Below, one piece after another: positions 1 to 4,586 of a stretch of 6,183 bases of DNA. The notes under the pieces were generated by a model. That model ran no database searches. It had not been told where the DNA came from and was given only the letters and a program-made list of their open reading frames with translations. Each line of letters starts with the position of its first letter. Position 1 is the stretch's first letter. The translations under genes were made by a program, and so were the position numbers. This DNA is from an uncultured Actinomycetes bacterium (lineage in GTDB: Bacteria > Actinomycetota > Actinomycetes > Nanopelagicales > Nanopelagicaceae), in the NCBI GenBank assembly GCA_903922745.1, contig CAIXVA010000156.1, positions 1-6,183 on the forward strand. Direction: 5' to 3'.

Positions 1-506
1 GAATTTGATTGCTGTTTTGTTGCTGCGCGAGCAATCTGCCATCCAGAGTAATTACTTATTCCTACGTAGCGAGCTCGTCCTGTCGTATAGGCATAATCCA
101 ACGCCGACAAAGTGTCATCTAGCGGTGTTGCATCATCCCAAGCATGAATCTGCCAGATGTCCACAAAATCACAACCAAGACGAGATAATGAACGATCCAG
201 TTCTGCAATGAGTGAATGCCGAGAAGCATCTATTCTGCGCACTCCATCGGAAAATCCAATCCCAGCCTTTGTCGCAATAACTACTTCATCACGGTTAAAC
301 AAAGTTCCAATCAAGCCACCGATGACTCGTTCGCTATCACCATCGCCATAGGTGGAAGCTGTATCTATGAAGTTTCCACCGGCATCCAAAAAAGCCCGGC
401 ATTGATCTGCAGCCTCGATTTCATCGGTATCCCGACCCCACGTCATAGTGCCCAGACCTAAGCGCGAAAGGGTCAGACCACTCGTCCCTGCTCTGCGCTT
501 TTCCAT
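1..506 (-). CDS. Aldo/keto reductase, N-terminal part (C-terminus cut by the window edge)
   Basis: This gene runs leftward from an ATG at 506 and is open to base 1, giving 168 residues, about half of a typical 300-330-residue aldo/keto reductase. The family is cytosolic and reduces aldehydes or ketones with NADPH in a TIM barrel. All four catalytic residues are visible: Asp48 and Tyr53 in FIDTASTYG, Lys80 in IATKAG, and His121 in WQIHAWD. The N-terminal hairpin and first strand (SGLTLSRLGLGTMTWG, residues 9-24) and a later VGISNY motif are also typical. The start is firm: an in-frame TAA lies four codons upstream and an AAGG Shine-Dalgarno (514-517) sits 7 nt before the ATG. It is divergent from the phosphatase operon, with a 51-bp gap. 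The substrate cannot be told, and a beta-subunit of Kv-type AKR is an alternative subfamily. Family call is very secure. Confidence 0.95.
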   Translation of the reverse strand, partial: MEKRRAGTSGLTLSRLGLGTMTWGRDTDEIEAADQCRAFLDAGGNFIDTASTYGDGDSERVIGGLIGTLFNRDEVVIATKAGIGFSDGVRRIDASRHSLIAELDRSLSRLGCDFVDIWQIHAWDDATPLDDTLSALDYAYTTGRARYVGISNYSGWQIARAATKQQSN

Positions 507-513
507 GGGGCGA

Positions 514-517
514 CCTT
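514..517 (-). promoter_or_regulatory. Shine-Dalgarno of the aldo/keto reductase gene
   Basis: On the minus strand the sequence reads AAGG followed by seven bases and then ATG (506). This is a normally spaced ribosome binding site and supports the chosen start. It contrasts with the plus-strand genes here, which lack such a site. Confidence 0.6.
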
Positions 518-544
518 AGCAATAGCAAGAGTGAAAAGCTGCGA

Positions 545-550
545 TAGCCT
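545..550 (+). promoter_or_regulatory. Putative -10 element for a leaderless histidine-phosphatase operon mRNA
   Basis: TAGCCT fits the TANNNT pattern of actinobacterial -10 boxes and ends 7 nt before the ATG at 558, so transcription would begin at or next to the start codon. No Shine-Dalgarno is present between it and the ATG. No convincing -35 TTGACA is seen about 17 bp upstream. The call rests on spacing and on the same arrangement at mshC and metH. Confidence 0.45.
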
Positions 551-557
551 TTGATTT

Positions 558-1235
558 ATGCGATTGGTTTTGATCAGACATGCACACTCCGAAGCCAATG
601 CTGCCGGAATACTTTCAGGTCGCTTGCCCAATGTGCATCTTTCCGAAAAGGGAGTGGAGCAATCTGAGCATTTAGCAGTTCGGTTGGGTAATTTTCCGTT
701 AGCAAATCTGCGGATTAGCCCGATGGAGAGATGTTTTGAAACTATTTCACCATGGATTAACTCGATTGTGTTGCCCAACAATCCTAAGTTCGAACCAATC
801 ATCGATCAGGAGCTCACCGAAGTTGATTACGGAACATGGAGCGGTAAGAAACTAGCTGTGTTGAGTAAGAACAAGCTCTGGAAGATTGTTCAAGAATCGC
901 CTAGTCGGATGTATTTCCCGAAAGGTGAAGGAATAGCACAGATGCAATCTCGTGCGATGACATCTGTCCACGAAGCGGTTTCGACCAAAGCAAAGGGCTC
1001 GGCTGTAATTGTGAGTCATGGCGATGTCATTAAGTCAATTGTTGCTTCAGCACTGGGTATGCATCTAGATGAATTCCAGAGAATTGTTATCGATCCAGCG
1101 TCTATTTCAATTTTGGATTTCTCCACAACAAAACCACGAGTTCTTCTACTGAACGACTCAAAGTCAGTTGTCACAGATCTTCTGGGTGCTCCAAAAAGAG
1201 CAAAAAATTTATTAGGTGGCGGATCCGGTCGATGA
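558..1235 (+). CDS. Histidine phosphatase superfamily protein, MSMEG_4193-type putative phosphomutase
   Basis: A 225-residue cytosolic protein of the phosphoglycerate mutase-like (histidine phosphatase) fold. The phospho-accepting His8 lies in LIRHAHSEAN (residues 5-14), with Arg7 beside it. The second active-site Arg58 lies in SPMERCFET, the acid Glu88 in ELTEVDYGTW, and the second catalytic His154 in IVSHGD. The usual RHG is RHA here. The downstream DUF3090 and kinase-like genes identify it as the member of the conserved actinobacterial trio in which it was proposed to act as a phosphomutase. Its substrate is unknown and a plain phosphatase role is equally possible. It is the first gene of the operon. 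The ATG has no Shine-Dalgarno but a -10-like TAGCCT ends 7 nt upstream, suggesting leaderless translation. Its TGA overlaps the next ATG (ATGA). The C-terminal tail from about residue 205 (basic and Gly-rich) has no recognisable motif. Confidence 0.93.
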   Translation: MRLVLIRHAHSEANAAGILSGRLPNVHLSEKGVEQSEHLAVRLGNFPLANLRISPMERCFETISPWINSIVLPNNPKFEPIIDQELTEVDYGTWSGKKLAVLSKNKLWKIVQESPSRMYFPKGEGIAQMQSRAMTSVHEAVSTKAKGSAVIVSHGDVIKSIVASALGMHLDEFQRIVIDPASISILDFSTTKPRVLLLNDSKSVVTDLLGAPKRAKNLLGGGSGR

Positions 1236-1741
1236 GACATGAATTCTCACAACCAGAGCGTTTTGTCGCAGGGACTGTAGGCGAGCCAGGGGAGCGCGCC
1301 TTCTATCTTCAAGTGCGCACTAATTCCCGTCTGTTCTCCGTTGCGGTTGAGAAAGCACAAGTGCAGGCGATGTCTTCTCGCTTAGAAGTCATGATCTCTG
1401 AGATACGTAAATCAAATCCTTTGATGATTGTTGAGAAACTGGCTACAGATGATGCGCCACTAGAGTCTCCAATAGATGCCGAGTTTCAAGTTGGAGCAAT
1501 GTCCTTAGCGTGGGATGAAGAGAGTAAATTGCTTTGTTTAGAACTATTTGAACTAGAAGAGGATGAAGAGGATTCTGAAGGCGAAGTTGTTATAGTCAAT
1601 ATCTCAATTGCGATGGCTGCAGCATTTGCTGTTAGGTCTAAAGCTGTTGTAAATGCAGGTCGTTTGCCATGTCCTTTCTGCGGAATTGCAATTGATCCAC
1701 GAGGTCATTTATGTCCGAGGGCAAATGGTTACAGACGATAG
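1232..1741 (+). CDS. DUF3090 family protein with C-terminal zinc-binding motif
   Basis: A 169-residue protein matching the DUF3090/TIGR03847 family, the middle member of the actinobacterial trio. The N-terminal signature RFVAGTVGEPGERAFYLQ (about residues 10-27) is well conserved in the family. The C-terminus carries Cys147-x2-Cys150-x8-His159-x-Cys161 within CPFCGIAIDPRGHLCPR, ending NGYRR. That spacing looks like a small zinc knuckle or ribbon, which is inference from the residues. A strongly acidic run (EEDEEDSEGE) lies at about residues 110-120. There is no signal peptide or membrane segment. The ATG overlaps the upstream stop as ATGA, implying translational coupling, and a GGTGG run 12 or so nt upstream is only a weak Shine-Dalgarno. 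The last 17 bp also encode the start of the next gene. No biochemical function is known, so none is assigned. It may be a partner of the flanking kinase-like and phosphatase-like proteins. Confidence 0.92.
   Translation: MRHEFSQPERFVAGTVGEPGERAFYLQVRTNSRLFSVAVEKAQVQAMSSRLEVMISEIRKSNPLMIVEKLATDDAPLESPIDAEFQVGAMSLAWDEESKLLCLELFELEEDEEDSEGEVVIVNISIAMAAAFAVRSKAVVNAGRLPCPFCGIAIDPRGHLCPRANGYRR
1717..1721 (+). promoter_or_regulatory. Shine-Dalgarno deciding the start of the SCO1664-family gene
   Basis: GAGGG lies just before the ATG at 1725, with a 3-nt spacer (CAA). It supports 1725 over the upstream in-frame ATG at 1653, which would add 24 residues made only of out-of-frame DUF3090 coding sequence. 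The motif is embedded in the codons of the DUF3090 Cys161-Pro-Arg-Ala tail. Confidence 0.5.
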
Positions 1742-2435
1742 TTTGTTAACTTTGACCCAAGGGGATCTGCATGTAACAGGTCGCTTAGTGGATGCTTCAA
1801 ATGCAACCCTGTATGCAACAGCAACTCATGAAGATCAGGCAATTGTGTGCATCTATAAACCCATTGCAGGTGAACGTCCATTGTGGGATTTTTCAGATGG
1901 ATGCCTTGCACATCGAGAGTATGCGGCTTATTTGGTGAGCAGCCATCTTGGATTCGATTTAGTTCCGCTAACTATCTTGCGCGATGGACCTTATGGCTTT
2001 GGAATGGTTCAACAATGGGTAGATATTGATGAAAGCATTGATCTGGGAAAGTTTTTCGCTACCGACCACCCGCAATTGCGATCCATGGCCTTATTTGATG
2101 CAATAATCAATAACACCGACCGTAAAATCGGTCATCTCTTACCTGTTGATGCCCAAACTTTGTTTGGTTGCGATCATGGGGTCACATTTCATTCTGAGGA
2201 TAAATTGCGCACCGTTTTGTGGCAGTGGGCTGATGAACCGTTGACTGCTGCTGAAATTGCATTACTTCAAAAGGCTAAGGCAGAAATCGAAGGCGAGTTA
2301 GGGCAATTGCTCGCTCCACTTCTAACTAACTTAGAGATCCAACAAACCTCGCGCAGAATTTCAGATCTACTCGCATCTGGAACTTTCCCGTTACCCAACC
2401 CCGACTGGCCTGCTGTCCCGTGGCCGGCATTTTGA
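1725..2435 (+). CDS. SCO1664 family protein, PI3/PI4-kinase-like fold
   Basis: A 236-residue protein of the actinobacterial SCO1664/TIGR03843 family, related to phosphatidylinositol-kinase-like and HipA-like atypical kinases. Visible kinase features are Lys45 in VCIYKP (probable ATP-binding lysine), Glu65 in LAHREYAAYLVS (probable helix-C glutamate), the catalytic-loop motif FDAIINNTDRKIGH (124-137, with Asp132 as likely catalytic Asp and His137), and CDHG (149-152, with Asp150 as likely metal ligand in place of DFG). The C-terminal WPAVPWPAF is a family hallmark. Residue roles are assigned by analogy. I chose ATG 1725, which has GAGGG just upstream and overlaps DUF3090 by 17 bp; an in-frame ATG at 1653 gives an extension unlike the family. 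It is third in the operon and followed by mshC after 20 bp. The substrate is unknown: an inositol compound, another small molecule or a protein are all open. Confidence 0.9.
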   Translation: MVTDDSLLTLTQGDLHVTGRLVDASNATLYATATHEDQAIVCIYKPIAGERPLWDFSDGCLAHREYAAYLVSSHLGFDLVPLTILRDGPYGFGMVQQWVDIDESIDLGKFFATDHPQLRSMALFDAIINNTDRKIGHLLPVDAQTLFGCDHGVTFHSEDKLRTVLWQWADEPLTAAEIALLQKAKAEIEGELGQLLAPLLTNLEIQQTSRRISDLLASGTFPLPNPDWPAVPWPAF

Positions 2436-2443
2436 TTTAGGTT

Positions 2444-2449
2444 TACGAT
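2444..2449 (+). promoter_or_regulatory. Putative -10 element for an internal leaderless mshC promoter
   Basis: TACGAT matches TANNNT well and ends 6 nt before the mshC ATG (2456), inside the 20-bp gap after the SCO1664-family stop. No Shine-Dalgarno precedes the ATG. mshC could therefore have its own leaderless transcript as well as operon readthrough. No clear -35 is seen upstream, where the sequence is the 3' end of the previous gene. Confidence 0.5.
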
Positions 2450-2455
2450 AGCAAC

Positions 2456-3697
2456 ATGAAATCATGGAATGAAGTTGCAATACCAACCCTTGATTCTGCA
2501 ATCGATTTTCCGGCTTTAACTCTGACTAATTCCGCGTCAGGTGTAAAAGAACCAATACAGAGTAAGCCGTTGTATCGCATGTATGTCTGTGGAATAACAC
2601 CATACGATGCTACTCATCTTGGTCACGCAGCTACCTATTTAACATTTGATTTGATTAATCGGTATTTACGAGCCAGCGGCTCAGAGGTACGTTACGTACA
2701 AAACATTACCGACATTGACGATCCGTTATTGGAGCGTGCCAACCGTGATGGCATTGAATGGACTGACTTAGCCCATCAGCAAATTGATCTTTTCCGAAGC
2801 GACATGATCAATCTGCGAGTGATTCCGCCAGTGCATTACATCGGCGCTGTTGATGCGATTCCCCTTGTTGCAGCAGCAATCGAAAATCTTTCTTCAAAAG
2901 GCAGTATCTATCCAGTAGATCAAGATCTATATTTCAAAGTACATGCCGATTCGCAGTTTGGGCAACGCTCACATTTTTCTCAAGAGAAAATGATGGAAAT
3001 ATTTGCAGAACGTGGGGGAGACCCAACTCGTGTTGGGAAGATTGATCCACTCGATTGCTTAGTGTGGATGTCACAGCGTCCGCATGAACCTGGTTGGCCA
3101 TCACCATTTGGTGTCGGAAGACCTGGTTGGCACATCGAATGCACAGCAATAGCAATTAAGTATCTAGAACCTTCACCAAGTGAAGATGCACTTATTGATA
3201 TTCAAGGTGGCGGATCAGATCTGATTTTCCCCCATCATGAAATGTGTGCTGCGCAAGCTCAGGTTCTTTCCGGAAAACCGCTAGCTAGTACTTATGTTCA
3301 CGCCGGGATGATTGGACTAGACGGCGAAAAAATGAGTAAGAGCAAAGGAAATTTGGTTTTCGTATCTAAGTTAGTCACAGACGGTAGAGATCCAATGGCT
3401 ATTCGCTGGGCGTTGATGAAGAATCATTACCGCACTGATCGAATGTGGACTGAAGAGTTACTCCTTGCAGCCGAGAGCGAACTATCTGCTCTGCGATCTG
3501 CTGTGGCCCAATCCGAAGTTGCACCCACAAAGGATTTAGTTAGAGCAATTATCGATTCACTTGCTGATGATTTAGATACATGCTCAGTTATAGATTCGAT
3601 TAACTCTTGGGTTGGATTGACACAATCTGGCGCTTCTGGAGGCGATGGAAAATCTCTCATCACCGCTTTAGATGCCTTAATGGGTCTTGAGATTTAA
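2456..3697 (+). CDS. mshC: L-cysteine:1D-myo-inositol 2-amino-2-deoxy-alpha-D-glucopyranoside ligase
   Basis: MshC performs the ATP-dependent ligation of cysteine to GlcN-inositol, the third-stage step of mycothiol biosynthesis, through a cysteinyl-adenylate. The 413-residue length matches the roughly 412 of mycobacterial MshC. It is a class I synthetase-fold enzyme related to CysRS: YVCGITPYDATHLGHA (43-58) holds the zinc ligand Cys45 and the HLGH motif (54-57), NITDIDDPL follows at 82-90, RPGWHIEC ends in zinc ligand Cys228, GGGSDLIFPHHE (250-261) holds Asp254 and zinc ligand His259, and KMSKS is at 291-295. The protein lacks the long C-terminal tRNA-binding extension of CysRS, and the GITPYDATHLGHA wording is MshC-specific. 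Cys263 replaces the Ser seen in M. smegmatis (from memory). The N-terminal MKSWNEVAIP matches mycobacterial MQSWSAPAIP, which fixes the start. It is last in the operon, and its TAA overlaps the convergent PAC2 stop. Confidence 0.97.
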   Translation: MKSWNEVAIPTLDSAIDFPALTLTNSASGVKEPIQSKPLYRMYVCGITPYDATHLGHAATYLTFDLINRYLRASGSEVRYVQNITDIDDPLLERANRDGIEWTDLAHQQIDLFRSDMINLRVIPPVHYIGAVDAIPLVAAAIENLSSKGSIYPVDQDLYFKVHADSQFGQRSHFSQEKMMEIFAERGGDPTRVGKIDPLDCLVWMSQRPHEPGWPSPFGVGRPGWHIECTAIAIKYLEPSPSEDALIDIQGGGSDLIFPHHEMCAAQAQVLSGKPLASTYVHAGMIGLDGEKMSKSKGNLVFVSKLVTDGRDPMAIRWALMKNHYRTDRMWTEELLLAAESELSALRSAVAQSEVAPTKDLVRAIIDSLADDLDTCSVIDSINSWVGLTQSGASGGDGKSLITALDALMGLEI

Positions 3698-4557
3698 TCT
3701 TCACTTTGTCGACGTAAGTATCTTTCGAACTCTTTTGCAATTAGATCACCTGAAACATCAGGAAGTTCAGCTGCATCTTTACTTTCTTCTAGCGCCTTCA
3801 CATAATCGGCAACATCGGTGTCTTCTGCAGCCAGTTCATCAACTGATTTTTCCCACTCGTCAGACTCAGTTTGCAGTCCACCCAAAGGAATAGAGATATC
3901 TAAAAAATCTTCCAGTGAATTAATCAGAGCCAAGGATGCTTTAGGAGATGGGGAGTTCGAGGCATAGTGCGGAACCGCTGCCCATAGTGATATCGCATCT
4001 ATTCCACGTCGCATGCAGCCATCTTGAATAATTCCAAGAATTCCAGTTGGCCCCTCATACTTTGAAACCGATAGTCCAAGTCGTTCGGCAATATTTGGAT
4101 GTGCACCGGTTCCCGTGACTGTTATTGGACGCGTGTGAGGCGAATCCGCAAGTAGAGATCCAAGGGTTACAACTAGTGAAACTTCTAAGTCATCGGCTAA
4201 ATCCAATAGATCAGATGTGAATCTCTTCCAACGCATCGAAGGTTCAACACCCGTAACTATTACAAGATCTCGCTTCATCGATGGAATCGCTAATCCAAAT
4301 ACTTGAGTTCCCGGCCACGTGATGCTTCGAATAGATGAATCATCGATCGATACTTGAGGCCTGTTCACTTGAAAGTCGTAAAATTCTTCTGCTTCAACAT
4401 CAGCAATCAGTTGTGGGACAACATCATCATCTTTTTCTCGCCAGGCCGATAGCAAGTGTTCTAAAGCACCTGAAGCGCCTTCGGCAGCATCATTCCAGCC
4501 AGTAAAGGCAGCGATCATTACTGGATCGCGCAGTAGCGGTATGTTATGAATCTCCAC
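3694..4557 (-). CDS. PAC2 family protein (proteasome assembly chaperone 2-like)
   Basis: A 287-residue cytosolic protein of the actinobacterial PAC2 family, close to the roughly 290 residues of mycobacterial Rv2125-type members. Signatures in order: PVMIAAFTGWNDAAEGASGA (12-31), FYDFQVNRP (59-67), GVEPSMRW (103-110), TLGSLLADSPHTRP (131-144), YEGPTGI (167-173), SLWAAVPHY (190-198) and a C-terminal EFERYLRR. The family shares a fold with eukaryotic proteasome chaperones, but its bacterial role is unproven, and I infer nothing beyond the family. The start is GTG at 4557 with AAGG (4566-4569) 8 nt upstream. A weak -10-like TATTTT lies on the minus strand at 4599-4604, inside the metH 5' coding region, so the two divergent promoters may overlap. 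The C-terminal 80 residues are acidic and low in conservation. The gene is divergent from metH by 29 bp and convergent with mshC. Confidence 0.93.
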   Translation of the reverse strand: MEIHNIPLLRDPVMIAAFTGWNDAAEGASGALEHLLSAWREKDDDVVPQLIADVEAEEFYDFQVNRPQVSIDDSSIRSITWPGTQVFGLAIPSMKRDLVIVTGVEPSMRWKRFTSDLLDLADDLEVSLVVTLGSLLADSPHTRPITVTGTGAHPNIAERLGLSVSKYEGPTGILGIIQDGCMRRGIDAISLWAAVPHYASNSPSPKASLALINSLEDFLDISIPLGGLQTESDEWEKSVDELAAEDTDVADYVKALEESKDAAELPDVSGDLIAKEFERYLRRQSED

Positions 4558-4565
4558 GAAAGCAA

Positions 4566-4569
4566 CCTT
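4566..4569 (-). promoter_or_regulatory. Shine-Dalgarno of the PAC2 gene, supporting a GTG start
   Basis: On the minus strand AAGG (in GTAAGG) is followed by eight bases and GTG. No ATG near the conserved N-terminus would serve as well, so this site decides the GTG start at 4557. Confidence 0.6.
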
Positions 4570-4573
4570 ACGG

Positions 4574-4579
4574 TAACCT
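4574..4579 (+). promoter_or_regulatory. Putative -10 element for leaderless metH mRNA
   Basis: TAACCT fits TANNNT and ends 7 nt before the metH ATG at 4587, the same spacing as the element before the histidine-phosphatase operon. No Shine-Dalgarno is visible. The whole divergent gap is 29 bp, so there is no room for a cobalamin or SAM riboswitch leader between the two starts. Confidence 0.45.
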
Positions 4580-4586
4580 TCGGCAG

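Noticed and set aside
5..461. Three plus-strand open frames antisense to the aldo/keto reductase
   Set aside because: The minus strand encodes a clear aldo/keto reductase with all catalytic residues; the plus-strand translations show no domain or composition of a real protein.
473..802. Minus-strand open frame of 109 residues over the divergent gap
   Set aside because: It is antisense to the histidine phosphatase catalytic region and overlaps the reductase start in another frame; no recognisable motif.
1653..1724. Upstream in-frame ATG extending the SCO1664-family gene by 24 residues
   Set aside because: The extension is only the shifted reading of the conserved DUF3090 C-terminus, does not look like the family N-terminus, and ATG 1725 has its own GAGGG.
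2118..2133. GACCG-TAAAAT-CGGTC hairpin
   Set aside because: It falls on the codons of the conserved NTDRKIGH loop of the kinase-like protein and is explained by protein coding constraint.
1214..3216. Repeated 11-mer GGTGGCGGATC near 1216 and 3206
   Set aside because: Both copies encode Gly-Gly-containing segments in unrelated proteins, with no flanking similarity, so it is chance plus shared codon use rather than a repeat element.
3427..3663. Minus-strand open frame antisense to the mshC 3' end
   Set aside because: Shadow of mshC with low-complexity Ser/Ala content, no ribosome site and no family resemblance.
2456..3697. Cysteinyl-tRNA synthetase as the identity of the 413-residue synthetase
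   Set aside because: It lacks the C-terminal tRNA-binding extension, has the MshC wording GITPYDATHLGHA, matches MshC length, and sits in the mshC neighbourhood.
3749..3762. CCTGA-AACA-TCAGG hairpin as a terminator for mshC
   Set aside because: The stem is only 5 bp, lies within PAC2 coding sequence and is not followed by a T-tract, so it does not support a terminator call.
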